A stretch of DNA of 64,000 nt, from positions 62,001-126,000 of the forward strand of contig CAZSVM010000001.1 of assembly GCA_964610315.1 (NCBI GenBank). Direction: 5' to 3'. Below are positions 43,689-53,499 of this stretch, piece after piece. Positions within the stretch are counted from its first letter, which is position 1, and every line of letters starts with the position of its first letter. Source of the stretch: JAQVEM01 sp964610315 (GTDB taxonomy: Bacteria > Actinomycetota > Humimicrobiia > Humimicrobiales > Humimicrobiaceae). The translations under genes were made by a program, and so were the position numbers. The notes beneath the pieces are model-generated. The model was given only the letters and a program-made list of their open reading frames with translations. It ran no database searches and was not told the DNA's origin.

Positions 43689-46031
43689 ATGAAAAATATT
43701 AAAAACAGCAGCAAAACTTATAAAATAAACATATCCGGTATAGTCCAGGGAGTGGGTTTCAGACCCTTTATATACAAACTTGCCCGGAGGTATAATTTAT
43801 ACGGGGCGGTTATCAATACCACGGAAGGAGTTACCATGAAAATCAACCTCCCCGGTAAATATGCAGTCAAAAAATTTATTTCTGACATCGAATCACAGAA
43901 GCCTTCCGCTGCGGTTATCGAAAACATAGAAGTAAGGGAAGTCTCCCCCAAAAATTATAAAGATTTCAAAATAGGAAAAAGCAGGAACGTAAAGGAAAAA
44001 TTCCAGTTGATTTCTCCCGATATTGCCACCTGCAGCCTCTGCCTCAAGGATATCAATAATAAAAAAGATACCCGGAGGTATTATTATCCATTTACCAATT
44101 GTACTAATTGCGGGCCCAGATTTACCATAATAAAGAAAATGCCTTACGATAGGCCCCTTACCACCATGCGTAAGTTTTCCATGTGTGAGGACTGCTATCA
44201 GGAATACCACAACCCCTCTGACAGGAGATTTCATGCCCAGCCCAATGCCTGCAAAGTATGCGGACCTACCTTAATTCTTTTGGATAGATATGGAAAAAAA
44301 ATAGAATCTAAAAATCCCATTATCGCTGCAGCGGAACTTATTGGTAAGAATAAAATTATCGCTGTAAAAAGCCTCGGAGGATTTCAGATTGCATGCAGTG
44401 CTTTATCAGATGATACGGTTATAAAGCTTAGAAAAAGAAAAAATAGGCCGGTAAAGCCATTTGCCATAATGATCAGAAATATAGAATCCGTTAAAAAATA
44501 CTACCACCTGAATAAAATTGAAATAGAAAGTCTTATCTCGACCAGAGCTCCCATTGTCCTGGTCAAAAAGAAGGAAGAAAATTACTCCATTTCGCCGTAT
44601 GTTTCCATGTATAACAAATACGAGGGGGTGATGCTCCCCTATACTCCTATACATCATCTTCTTTTTGGACATATCGATATACCCCTTATTATGACCAGCG
44701 GCAACCTATCCGAGGAGCCAATAGCGGCTGAAAATGAAGAAGCTTTGGAAAAATTAAAAAATATATGTGATTACTTCCTTATCCACAACCGGGACATTTA
44801 CAGCCGGTACGACGATTCGGTGATAAAAGTTTTTGACGGCAGAGAAATGATTATAAGAAGAGCCAGGGGATACTCTCCTTACCCGATAAAACTTAATAAG
44901 AATGCGGGAAAACAAATTATATTTTCAGCCGGTGCACATGAAAAAAGTACCTTTTGTTTCCTTATAAAAAATTATGCTGTTATAAGTCAGCATATAGGAG
45001 ATCTGGATGACAAACAGTCGATTGAATTTTATGATTCAACGTTCAAGCATTACCGGAAATTATTTAACATTGAAAAAATAGATATAACTGCTTATGATAA
45101 ACATCCCTCCTATGCTTCCACAAAATTTGCCAGATCGATTAAAAACGGCAGTAAAATCGAAGTACAGCACCATAAGGCCCATATTGCCAGTGTAATTGCT
45201 GAAAATAACATCGATGATAAAGTTATAGGTTTTGCCTGGGATGGAACCGGATACGGTGATGATGGAAAAATCTGGGGCAGTGAAATATTTATAGCCGATA
45301 GGAATTTGAATTTTATAAGAACCGGCCATCTGAAAGAAAAAATTCTACCCGGTGGGGAGATTACCATAAAAAAACCATATAGAATGGCGGTTTCCTACCT
45401 TTATAATCTGTGGAAGAAAAATAAAACTGGTAAGAATAACTTTTCAGAATTTTTATACCATAATCTTCCATTCTACAGAAAAATAATATCTTTAACCGAA
45501 ATAAATGTAATTATAAAACAAATTGAAACCGGATTTAACAGTCCAATTACCACCAGCATGGGAAGATTTTTTGACGCAGTAAGTTCACTGCTCAACTGCA
45601 CTCACCTCTCCAGTTTTGAGGGTGAAGCGGCGGTTCACCTGGAAATGATAGCCGCTAATAATAATGGCAGGTATAGAATTAAAATATCCGATCAAGATAA
45701 TAATTATATAATAGACGATTATTATATCTTTAGTCAGATATTTAAAGACATACTTAATAATGTTCCTAGAGGCACAATATCTTCAAAATTTCACCATTCT
45801 CTGGCAGAGATTATATTAAAAGTGAGTCTGGCAATAAGAGAATCTTCTGGCATTAGTAAAGTTGCCTTAAGCGGTGGAGTTTTTCAGAATAACTATCTTA
45901 CCAGTAAATGTTTTAAAATATTGAAAAAGAACAGTTTTAAGGTATACTCAAATTTTAAAGTCCCGGTAAACGACGGGGGCATTTCACTGGGGCAGGTATA
46001 TATAGCTGCTGTGCAAATACCTCTCAAATGA
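43689..46031 (+). CDS. hypF: Carbamoyltransferase HypF (NiFe-hydrogenase cyanide ligand synthesis)
   Basis: About 780 aa. It turns carbamoyl phosphate into the carbamoyl-adenylate that is placed on HypE and becomes the CN ligands of the NiFe site. Domains in order: acylphosphatase (SGIVQGVGFRPFIYKL), two zinc fingers (CSLCLKD, CTNCGPRF, CEDCYQEY, CKVCGP), a YrdC-like domain (around PIVLVKKKEENYSI and LIMTSGNLSEEPIA), and a C-terminal Kae1-like domain (VQHHKAHIASVIAEN, FAWDGTGYGDDGKIWGSE). ATG 43689 is chosen; the frame is open to a TTG at 43677. First gene of hypF-C-D-E. Confidence 0.96.
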   Translation: MKNIKNSSKTYKINISGIVQGVGFRPFIYKLARRYNLYGAVINTTEGVTMKINLPGKYAVKKFISDIESQKPSAAVIENIEVREVSPKNYKDFKIGKSRNVKEKFQLISPDIATCSLCLKDINNKKDTRRYYYPFTNCTNCGPRFTIIKKMPYDRPLTTMRKFSMCEDCYQEYHNPSDRRFHAQPNACKVCGPTLILLDRYGKKIESKNPIIAAAELIGKNKIIAVKSLGGFQIACSALSDDTVIKLRKRKNRPVKPFAIMIRNIESVKKYYHLNKIEIESLISTRAPIVLVKKKEENYSISPYVSMYNKYEGVMLPYTPIHHLLFGHIDIPLIMTSGNLSEEPIAAENEEALEKLKNICDYFLIHNRDIYSRYDDSVIKVFDGREMIIRRARGYSPYPIKLNKNAGKQIIFSAGAHEKSTFCFLIKNYAVISQHIGDLDDKQSIEFYDSTFKHYRKLFNIEKIDITAYDKHPSYASTKFARSIKNGSKIEVQHHKAHIASVIAENNIDDKVIGFAWDGTGYGDDGKIWGSEIFIADRNLNFIRTGHLKEKILPGGEITIKKPYRMAVSYLYNLWKKNKTGKNNFSEFLYHNLPFYRKIISLTEINVIIKQIETGFNSPITTSMGRFFDAVSSLLNCTHLSSFEGEAAVHLEMIAANNNGRYRIKISDQDNNYIIDDYYIFSQIFKDILNNVPRGTISSKFHHSLAEIILKVSLAIRESSGISKVALSGGVFQNNYLTSKCFKILKKNSFKVYSNFKVPVNDGGISLGQVYIAAVQIPLK

Positions 46032-46046
46032 AAGGAGAATTTTTTT

Positions 46047-46265
46047 ATGTGTCTGGCAATACCAGCAAAAATAATTAAAATAAATAAAAATATAGCAGAA
46101 ATTGAAAGTCTGGGGGTTAAAAAAGAAATTGATATTTCTCTTGTTCCCGATGTTAAGAAGGGAGATTTTGTTATAGTCCATGCCGGATTTGCCATCCAGA
46201 TTATAGATAAGGAGGAAGCAGAAACAATCCAGAATTACTGGAAGGAGTTCCTGGATGAGAAATAA
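46047..46265 (+). CDS. hypC: Hydrogenase assembly chaperone HypC
   Basis: 72 aa. It begins MCLAIPAKII, with the essential Cys2 that carries the Fe(CN)2CO group with HypD. The middle VDISL-type strand is present as EIDISLVPDVKKGDFVIVHAGFAI split over residues 30-53. A strong AAAGGAGA overlaps the hypF stop, seven to eight bases before the ATG. The last 11 bp overlap hypD. Confidence 0.96.
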   Translation: MCLAIPAKIIKINKNIAEIESLGVKKEIDISLVPDVKKGDFVIVHAGFAIQIIDKEEAETIQNYWKEFLDEK

Positions 46266-47325
46266 CATTAAAGAATTTGTTGAATCATTAGATAATTATA
46301 AATCCGACCATAAGGTTAATATAATGGAAGTATGCGGGACTCACACCATGGCTATTTCCAGATTTGGATTAAGGCAGATCATTCCCGAAACTATTAATCT
46401 TATAAGCGGTCCCGGTTGTCCGGTCTGTGTTACACCTGCGGCTGACATAGACAGAATACTGGAGATTATAGATAAATATGAGGTATCCGTATTTACCTTT
46501 GGGGACATGCTGCGAGTACCAGGAAGTAAATCAAGCCTGTACGATAAAAAATCAGAAGGTAAAGATATAAATATTTGCTACTCCCCTAGCCACGCTCTGG
46601 ATTTTGCCCTAAAAAATCCAGATAGACAGGTTATTTTTATAGCTATAGGATTTGAAACTACCATACCTCTAATCTCGGTTATTATAAAAAGAGCATATAA
46701 GGAAAATACCAGTAACTTTTATATATACAATACACACAAACTTATACCAGAAGCACTGGAGGCTCTCCTTAAAGATAAGCAAATAAGAATAGATGCTTTC
46801 TTATGTCCCGGCCATGTATCTACTATTATCGGAAGCAGGCCCTATAATTTCATTGCAGAAAATTATAACACACCCTGTGTAATCAGTGGCTTTGAACCTG
46901 GTGATATACTTGAATCCATAGTTATGATAATAGAGCAGTTAAAAAGGGGCAAACCTGAAGTTGAGATTCAGTACAGGAGAGTGGTTAGAGAAGAAGGAAA
47001 TCCTACAGCATTAAAATCAATATATGAAGTATTTGAAAAAACTGATTCTGTATGGAGAGGCCTGGGAAATATTCCCGGAAGTGGCTTAAAGCTCAAGGAA
47101 AAATTTTTAAAATTTGATACAAAAACTCACTTTCCGGTTAAAGAAATTAAATCCGTCGATCCTGCCGGCTGCCAGTGTGGTAATGTTTTAAAAGGAATTA
47201 AAAAACCGTTTGAATGCAGGCTTTTTTCCAGAGTATGCAGGCCGGATAATCCCGTAGGACCCTGTATGGTTTCCAGTGAGGGATCCTGTGCTGCCTATTA
47301 TAAATATGAGAAAATAAAAATTTAA
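46255..47325 (+). CDS. hypD: Hydrogenase maturation protein HypD
   Basis: 356 aa. Iron-sulfur scaffold on which Fe(CN)2CO is built with HypC. Motifs: MEVCGTHTMAISRFGLR, GPGCPVCVTPAADIDR, FTFGDMLRVPGS, PGHVSTIIGSRPY, and the C-terminal cluster-binding cysteines in GCQCGNVLKGIKKPFECRLF and CRPDNPVGPCMVSSEGSC. All family signatures are intact. AAGGAG sits 7 bp before the ATG inside hypC. Confidence 0.97.
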   Translation: MRNNIKEFVESLDNYKSDHKVNIMEVCGTHTMAISRFGLRQIIPETINLISGPGCPVCVTPAADIDRILEIIDKYEVSVFTFGDMLRVPGSKSSLYDKKSEGKDINICYSPSHALDFALKNPDRQVIFIAIGFETTIPLISVIIKRAYKENTSNFYIYNTHKLIPEALEALLKDKQIRIDAFLCPGHVSTIIGSRPYNFIAENYNTPCVISGFEPGDILESIVMIIEQLKRGKPEVEIQYRRVVREEGNPTALKSIYEVFEKTDSVWRGLGNIPGSGLKLKEKFLKFDTKTHFPVKEIKSVDPAGCQCGNVLKGIKKPFECRLFSRVCRPDNPVGPCMVSSEGSCAAYYKYEKIKI

Positions 47326-47374
47326 GAACACAAGAATTTATAAATGTAACATATACAAATTTAGAAATGCTAAA

Positions 47375-48460
47375 ATGAAAACTGACAAAATCAAGAAAAA
47401 AATTAAGAATAATAATATTGATAATAAAAAATTCAAAGACAAAATCATACAGCTTTCTCATGGCGATGGTGGAATCAAGACTGCTCAGCTCATCAGTAAT
47501 CTCCTTCTTAAATACCTTGGAAATAAAATTTTAAACAGGCTTGAAGATAGCGCTGTTCTAAATAGCACTGGTAAAAAAATTGCTTTTACTACTGATAGCT
47601 TTGTGGTAGACCCCATATTCTTCCCTGGAGGTGATATTGGTAAGCTGAGTATTTGTGGGACTATAAATGACCTGGTAACCACCGGCTGCACCCCTGTGGC
47701 TTTAAGTTTATCATTTATTCTGGAAGAAAGTTTCCCAGTTTCAGATTTTACAAAAATATTATCTTCCATAAAAAAAGTTCTTAGTGATACCGGACTGCAT
47801 ATCGTTACCGGTGATACCAAAGTAGTAGAAAAAGGAAGTGCCGACAAGATATATATAAATACTTCAGGATTGGGAATTATCTCCAATAATTTAGAAATAT
47901 CTCCCTATAAAATAAAAGCAGGTGATAAGATTTTAATAAACGGAGGCATTGCAGAACACGGAACAGCAATACTAAGCAGTAGAGAAGAATTTAATTTTAA
48001 AACCAATATTATCAGCGACTGTGCTCCCCTATCTTCTCTGGTTAAGGATATGGTAGCAGTATCCAGAAATATTCATGCTTTAAGAGACGCTACCAGGGGT
48101 GGACTTGCCTCTGTACTCTTTGAGCTGGCAAAAGCTTCCGGAACCAACATTAATATATATGGAGATAAAATTCCCATAAAAAAAGAGGTACTTGGAATTT
48201 GTGAATTCCTGGGGCTTGATCCTCTTTATATTGCTAATGAGGGTAAAATGGTTGTTTTTGTAGATAAGAAAGATGCTGATTCTGTACTGGAAGTTATGAG
48301 GAAAAATAAGTTCGGAAAAGAAAGCTCCCTTATTGGTGAAGTAACAGAAAAAAATAAAAAAAGCGAAAAAGATGAAGGAAAGGTTATTTTAATTACTAAA
48401 CTTGGCACCAGAAGAATTCTTGATCTTCACTTCAGTGAACAGCTCCCCAGGATATGCTAA
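47375..48460 (+). CDS. hypE: Carbamoyl-dehydratase HypE
   Basis: 361 aa, AIR-synthase-like fold. It dehydrates the C-terminal thiocarbamate to thiocyanate for the NiFe centre. N-terminal IIQLSHGDGGIKTAQL, metal and ATP region EDSAVLN and FTTDSFVVDPIFFPGGDIGK, then IVTGDTKVVEKG. The chain ends EQLPRIC with the essential terminal Cys that carries the carbamoyl group. A 49-bp gap separates it from hypD. hypA and hypB (nickel insertion) are absent from the window. Confidence 0.97.
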   Translation: MKTDKIKKKIKNNNIDNKKFKDKIIQLSHGDGGIKTAQLISNLLLKYLGNKILNRLEDSAVLNSTGKKIAFTTDSFVVDPIFFPGGDIGKLSICGTINDLVTTGCTPVALSLSFILEESFPVSDFTKILSSIKKVLSDTGLHIVTGDTKVVEKGSADKIYINTSGLGIISNNLEISPYKIKAGDKILINGGIAEHGTAILSSREEFNFKTNIISDCAPLSSLVKDMVAVSRNIHALRDATRGGLASVLFELAKASGTNINIYGDKIPIKKEVLGICEFLGLDPLYIANEGKMVVFVDKKDADSVLEVMRKNKFGKESSLIGEVTEKNKKSEKDEGKVILITKLGTRRILDLHFSEQLPRIC

Positions 48461-48515
48461 CCAATATAAAGACTTAATGCATTTCATTTATAATATATTT
48501 CCATTATCATTTGCA

Positions 48516-50279
48516 TTAAATTTTCTTACCAAAATTGATTGCACCCTTATATATTTCCAGAGGATATCCCATATTCTTTAATATTTTTAATGCATTTTTC
48601 GTTTTGCAAATTCCTCTATGTAAAACATAACTGAATCTTATATCATCTCTTACTATTTCTTCTCTAAAATGATAATTTTCATAAAAATCTCTTGATAACT
48701 GTGCTAATTCTAAATCGTGTGTAGCAATAATGGTGCAAAAATTTCTATCTATAAGGTATTTTAAAATTTCAAAACCGGCACTAATTCTCTCAACTGTATT
48801 TGTACCTCTGAATATTTCGTCCAATATACACATCACCGGAACCATATCATTTTCTTCATCTATTATTCTTTTTAATGATTTTGCCTCAACCATAAAATAA
48901 CTTTCTCCTCCCCTCACATTATCAGTAGTTCCGATTGAAGTATAAACTTTAAAATAGTAGGATTTATAAAATTTAGAAAATGTAAAAAACATACTCTGGG
49001 CAAAAATTGCATTTATGCCCAAGGTTCTCAAAAAAGTAGATTTACCGGAAGCATTTGATCCGGTTATTACCAGTCCTCTTTTTTTTAATTTAAAAGAGTT
49101 TGATACAGGTTTTCCAAGCAGAGGGTGATAAATATTTTCTGTTTCTATAAAACAATTTATTTTTTTACTATCAGCATAAGAATCCAACCCGGGTTCAGAA
49201 TAAAAATCTAGACTTTTTTTATAAGAAGCTACAGCAATCAGGGCATCGATTCTACCCACCAGCGTATGCAATTTTCTTAAATCATTTTTATGCTTGTTTA
49301 TAAGATCTATGGTGTTATAAAAAATTATAGGCTCCACTAAAAATACCGCACTTATAATTTCCAAAAATGCTTCTATCTCCGTTTTTGTTACACCAGTACC
49401 AAAATTTATCAGGGAAAGATTTCTATATACTTTTTTTAATTTCAGGATTAGATTTTTTATTTCCCTTTGATTTAACTCAATACCTCTGGCATCCATTTCA
49501 ACTATCTTTTTAGCGCAATTTATTAACCTATGCAGATATTTAAATTCTGAAATTTCTTCAAATATCCTATATTTGTTAGAAGTATAAATCATTAAATTCG
49601 TAAATATGGTCACAACAAGTAAAATAATTCCTATTTGCGGAAAAAAGAAAGTTAATATTATTTCAGGGATAATTATGTAACGTAATATTCTATATAATAT
49701 TAATAACTTTCTTCCAGCTTCGAAATCTTTTCCGAAAATCTTAAAAGAAACATCCTCCGTATTACTAATCCCTAATAAACGATACTGAAGCAACTGGGCA
49801 AAATCCTCATCTTTTAAAAACTTATTTACAATGTGTGCTCTCTCTATCAATAACTTATCATCAAAAACAGGAGTTCTTAAAAGATAATATAAATACTGAG
49901 AACCGGTAACTGAGATTGTATGGTCTGCTTCAGCAAATACAAAATCCATATCAAGGTCATTCCAGGTAGTATCATCTATTGAATAAATATAATCATCACT
50001 TGAATCTTTTATAAATAGGAATAATTTTTTAATATCAGAAATTGACCTCTCCTGTTTTTGTTTTTTACCCCACTTATCTTTAATCTTTCTCTTTTGCTCA
50101 CTGATTGACTTAATGTTTATAATCCTGATATAGATTATCATAAAAATAACTGCAAAAACTGCTATCATAAAGAAAAAATAGCTAACCTTCAATCCAAGGA
50201 TAATTCCGGTAATTACCAGGATTACAGTTAATAATTCCAGAGCATCTTTAGCAATATATTTTAATCTGGATATTCTCAC
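48516..50279 (-). CDS. Membrane-associated MutS-like ATPase
   Basis: 587 aa. The C-terminal 190 residues are a MutS ATPase domain: Walker A ITGSNASGKSTFLRTLG (about 404-420), signature RGGESYFMVEAKSLKRI, Walker B CILDEIFRGTNTVERISAG, and IATHDLELAQLS. The mismatch-binding domains of true MutS are missing. Instead the N-terminus has two TM helices (about 14-52), and another hydrophobic pair lies at about 195-230. These short membrane MutS-like proteins are widespread in Bacteroidetes and Firmicutes but uncharacterised, so a DNA-repair role should not be assumed. The start is GTG at 50279 with GGAAG six bases upstream. It converges with hypE. Confidence 0.85.
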   Translation of the reverse strand: MRISRLKYIAKDALELLTVILVITGIILGLKVSYFFFMIAVFAVIFMIIYIRIINIKSISEQKRKIKDKWGKKQKQERSISDIKKLFLFIKDSSDDYIYSIDDTTWNDLDMDFVFAEADHTISVTGSQYLYYLLRTPVFDDKLLIERAHIVNKFLKDEDFAQLLQYRLLGISNTEDVSFKIFGKDFEAGRKLLILYRILRYIIIPEIILTFFFPQIGIILLVVTIFTNLMIYTSNKYRIFEEISEFKYLHRLINCAKKIVEMDARGIELNQREIKNLILKLKKVYRNLSLINFGTGVTKTEIEAFLEIISAVFLVEPIIFYNTIDLINKHKNDLRKLHTLVGRIDALIAVASYKKSLDFYSEPGLDSYADSKKINCFIETENIYHPLLGKPVSNSFKLKKRGLVITGSNASGKSTFLRTLGINAIFAQSMFFTFSKFYKSYYFKVYTSIGTTDNVRGGESYFMVEAKSLKRIIDEENDMVPVMCILDEIFRGTNTVERISAGFEILKYLIDRNFCTIIATHDLELAQLSRDFYENYHFREEIVRDDIRFSYVLHRGICKTKNALKILKNMGYPLEIYKGAINFGKKI

Positions 50280-50624
50280 TATTCTTCCTTTTACATATAG
50301 GATTACTCACAGATCACAAAATCACCATATTATAAAGATCAAGAATTATTAAAATCTTTTTTTTTATGCAGATAAAAAAATTCAATTTAAATGATTTAGA
50401 ATTTCTTAATTTATTAATCATCCAATAAATATGCATATAAATAATATTAAGTATCATACAAAGATTCTAAAAAATGGCAAGAAACAGCCTGCTACCAACT
50501 ATAAATAGAAAATACCAAAAAACAAGGCAAAAAATTTCTTTTGATTTTTTTCTGTCTAATTAAGATCTATATGAAAAGGCGTTCGAAAGATACATTAATG
50601 GGGTATTTTGCATTTATTACTTAT
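50280..50624. other. Gene-free AT-rich gap
   Basis: 345 bp between the MutS-like start and the Fur-family stop. No reading frame with a recognisable product and no tRNA, terminator hairpin or palindrome of note was seen. It should hold the promoter of the MutS-like gene. Confidence 0.5.
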
Positions 50625-51095
50625 TTAACTTGAGCATTTATCACAAATTCCAGAAAAGAATATCTGATATTTATCTATTTTTAGTTTACAATTATCAAAA
50701 ATATGCTTTTCTGCATCGTTTATCATTCTTATTCTTATTGCACTCTGCAGACATTCGTTATTTACTATAACACCACCACAATTATCACAAATCATATATA
50801 CTGCAGTCTCTTTTTTACAATCCCTTGACAACATATAGTAAGATTTATTACTTCCAAGGCTGATTTTACAGATTAAATTAAGCCTGGTTAAAAGTTCCAG
50901 TGTCCTGTACACAGTAGCAATACCAATTTCCGGATAACGTTTCTTTGCAATAAGATATATATCATCGGCTTTGTAAATTTTCGGATTTTCACTCAAAATA
51001 TTTATAATAGCTTTTCTGGGTCTTGTTGACCTATATCCCAGCTCTCTCAGCCTATCTTCACAGAATCTTACTTCATTTTTTTCTACTCTTGCCAT
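50625..51095 (-). CDS. Fur-family regulator with altered metal site
   Basis: 156 aa. The winged-helix N-terminus has GYRSTRPRKAIINIL, the recognition helix region GIATVYRTLELLTRLNLI and the start of the dimer domain. The structural zinc site is present as CDNC (103-106) and CDKC (151-154). The His-rich stretch that normally precedes the first CxxC (HHHH...C in Fur, Zur and PerR) is replaced by SRDCKKETAVYMI, and only His131 remains in the C-terminal domain. The regulatory metal or signal site must therefore differ. It lies 380 bp after the hydrogenase protease gene on the same strand, with tandem palindromes upstream, which suggests autoregulation and perhaps control of the hydrogenase genes. 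Confidence 0.88.
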   Translation of the reverse strand: MARVEKNEVRFCEDRLRELGYRSTRPRKAIINILSENPKIYKADDIYLIAKKRYPEIGIATVYRTLELLTRLNLICKISLGSNKSYYMLSRDCKKETAVYMICDNCGGVIVNNECLQSAIRIRMINDAEKHIFDNCKLKIDKYQIFFSGICDKCSS

Positions 51096-51230
51096 TTTCT
51101 TATTTTATTCTGATTTCTTTCAATCACTTAATAAAATAATGATTATATTTTATACTTCTGTATTTACTGTTCGGTATTCTTTATTTGTGATCTGTTATTA
51201 GATATATAAAATATAAATTTGTTCTAATCG

Positions 51231-51262
51231 ATAGTAATAATTGTTACTATTTATAATAGTAA
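51231..51262. promoter_or_regulatory. Overlapping palindromes, candidate Fur-family operator
   Basis: ATAGTAA (51231-51237), TTACTAT (51244-51250) and ATAGTAA (51256-51262) form two overlapping perfect inverted repeats that share the middle arm, with spacers of 6 and 5 bp. The array lies about 135 bp upstream of the Fur-family start, inside the 380-bp gap 51096-51475. Overlapping A/T-rich dyads are typical of Fur, PerR and Zur boxes. Apart from these repeats the gap shows nothing I recognise. Confidence 0.6.
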
Positions 51263-51475
51263 ACAAAATTAATAACTTAGTCAAGTATTATAAATTAATT
51301 TGTATTGTTAATGGTAAAATGTTCGATGAAATTTAGTGAATTGTTCTTCCATGTTCTGTTATTGATATTGTCACCATTAAGTTATTATTTTAAACTCAAC
51401 ATGAAAGTTATCTGAAGAAAATATTGGCTACATTAATCCACTATAAAAAAATTTTATTTTATATTAAATCTTAAA

Positions 51476-51976
51476 TTATGTAGATTTATTTATCTCATTT
51501 ATTAACAAATTACATACCTTAGGAATTGAATCAGACACTCTTTTTGAAAGACCTGGAGAAACATTCTTAGGAATGCTTTCCGGTTGACAGGTAATAACTT
51601 TTATATAAATCTTACATATGTTCTTTAATTCCTTTAACAAATTTGAAGTAGGTAGTTGATGCATTGAAAAATCATCTATCTTGTTCTCTGGAATATCTTC
51701 AATCTCAATTTCAAAAATCTCTCCTGGCATTTTCCCAGCATCCAATGCATCAATGATGATTATCTTTTCCGGCTTTTCGGGAGAAAGGACCAGGTCAAAC
51801 AAAATATTTCTGACACTGCACCCAGCATTTATTACTTCAACATTTCCTGGGATAGAATAATTTTTTTCTAAATAATCTACCACCTGTGGCCCAAAACCAT
51901 CATCACCAAATAGTATATTTCCACATCCTAAAATAAGGATTGGTTTTCTATAATAGTATGGAACATCATTTCGCAT
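51476..51976 (-). CDS. NiFe-hydrogenase maturation endopeptidase
   Basis: 166-aa HyaD/HycI/FrhD-family protease that trims the C-terminus of the large subunit after nickel insertion. N-terminal ILGCGNILFGDDGFGPQVV (first metal acid), IIDALDAGKMPGEIF (second Asp), and His in DDFSMHQLPTSNLL. It starts 2 bp after the mvhA stop, so it is dedicated to that subunit. Confidence 0.93.
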   Translation of the reverse strand: MRNDVPYYYRKPILILGCGNILFGDDGFGPQVVDYLEKNYSIPGNVEVINAGCSVRNILFDLVLSPEKPEKIIIIDALDAGKMPGEIFEIEIEDIPENKIDDFSMHQLPTSNLLKELKNICKIYIKVITCQPESIPKNVSPGLSKRVSDSIPKVCNLLINEINKST

Positions 51977-51978
51977 TT

Positions 51979-53421
51979 TTAGTTTTTATAAGTTTGAACT
52001 ACCTTACCAGAAGCATCTACAATACTTACCTTAACAGCGATACTGCCGTCTAAGTTATGAGTTGAACAAGATAAACAGGGATCATAAGCGCGAATAGCCA
52101 TCTCTACCCTATTTAAAATACCCTGGTCATATTTACCGTCCTTAATCAAATCTATCGCTGCCTTCTTTACTGACATATTAATCGGTGCATTATTGTGTGT
52201 AGTTCCCACAATCAAATTTACATTGGTAACCATTCCATTTTCATCAGTCTCATAGTCATGAATCAGTGTGCCACGGGGAGCTTCAACGCAGCCAATTCCC
52301 CGAGAAGCACGCGGCTTAACCGGAACTCTTATATCCTTTGAAGTTATTTCAGGATCTTCTAACAACTGGACTGCGTATTCTGCATTATATAATAATTCAA
52401 TCAACCTTGCCCAGTTATAAAGAAGAGTCAGCTGTACAGGTCTGCCAAATTCATTACGAAATTCTTCAAATTCTTTCTGTGCAAGCGGCGTCTTGATCTT
52501 ATCACAAACATTCATTCTAGCCAGTGTGTTAGTTCTGTAAACACCTACAGGATTGTCCAGGTCCATAGAAAGTTTACCTACCTTTTTCATATAGGGAAAT
52601 TTCAAATATGTCCACGGTTCAATATGCTCCCCAATATATTCAGTATATTTATCATAAGTGAAGTCTTCATAACTGCCATCAGCCTGCATCATTCTTAAAA
52701 CTCCATCATAGAGGTCAAGTGTTCCATCATTCGTTACTGTGCCTAAAAATCCTGTTTTTATAACTCCCAGTGTTTTAACCGCTTCAATATACTGTGGAAA
52801 GATATTTTTCTTAGCATAATCAATTGAAAACTTTGAAAACTCCAAAACTTCGTTTGCCATTTTAAGTAATTCATCTCTTTCCCCGGCAGTAAGAGCCTTG
52901 CTGTATCCGCCGGGAACTGCAGCAACCGGATGAATGGATTTTCCGGAAATTATTTCCAGCATTCTTGCACCCAGGTGTCTGTTTCTTACAACCTTCTTTC
53001 CTATATCAGGAAACTTCTGAGCAATACCAATTACATTTCTTATACTATAATCAGCATCAGGTCCCATAATAAAATCAGCTCCTGCCAGAAAGTAAAAATG
53101 TAAAATATGCTCCTCGGTGAAAGCAATAGAATTACAAAGTTCCCGGAGCTTTCTTGCAGCAGGCGGTATTTTTACTCCGAAAACAGCATCACAGGCCTTG
53201 GCACTGGCTAAATGATGTGACCAGGGGCATACTCCACAAATACTGGTAGTAATTCTTGGAAGCTCCTCCACGGGCCTGCCAATACAAAATTTTTCAAATC
53301 CCCTGAGTTCAACAACACTAACCATTGTATCCCTAACATTTCCGCTATCATCTAATTGTATGGTAACCTTCGCATGACCCTCAATCCTTGTTACCGGTTG
53401 AATAATAATCTTTTTACCCAT
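51979..53421 (-). CDS. mvhA: F420-non-reducing [NiFe] hydrogenase large subunit MvhA
   Basis: 480 aa, group 3c-like. It carries the NiFe active site that splits H2. The N-terminal ligand motif is SICGVCPWSHHLAS (Cys62, Cys65) and the C-terminal motif DPCLSCSTH (Cys449, Cys452). A 25-residue tail after His455 (NLDGSIAVKVSIVDASGKVV) is the likely processed extension. Overall layout follows methanogen MvhA. GGAGGAAAAA precedes the ATG. Partners are the MvhG gene 78 bp upstream and two MvhD genes in the same operon. Confidence 0.95.
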   Translation of the reverse strand: MGKKIIIQPVTRIEGHAKVTIQLDDSGNVRDTMVSVVELRGFEKFCIGRPVEELPRITTSICGVCPWSHHLASAKACDAVFGVKIPPAARKLRELCNSIAFTEEHILHFYFLAGADFIMGPDADYSIRNVIGIAQKFPDIGKKVVRNRHLGARMLEIISGKSIHPVAAVPGGYSKALTAGERDELLKMANEVLEFSKFSIDYAKKNIFPQYIEAVKTLGVIKTGFLGTVTNDGTLDLYDGVLRMMQADGSYEDFTYDKYTEYIGEHIEPWTYLKFPYMKKVGKLSMDLDNPVGVYRTNTLARMNVCDKIKTPLAQKEFEEFRNEFGRPVQLTLLYNWARLIELLYNAEYAVQLLEDPEITSKDIRVPVKPRASRGIGCVEAPRGTLIHDYETDENGMVTNVNLIVGTTHNNAPINMSVKKAAIDLIKDGKYDQGILNRVEMAIRAYDPCLSCSTHNLDGSIAVKVSIVDASGKVVQTYKN

Positions 53422-53499
53422 TTTTCCTCCTCTTTAATTTGGTTATCAGTATTACCTGATAAGACCAATTAATCTAAACCGAAATTATTTAGTAAATTT

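Noticed and set aside
48474..48519. TTAATGCA...TGCATTAA inverted repeat between hypE and the MutS-like gene as a terminator
   Set aside because: The loop is about 30 nt, the stem is A/T-rich and runs into the MutS-like stop codon, so a terminator is not convincing.
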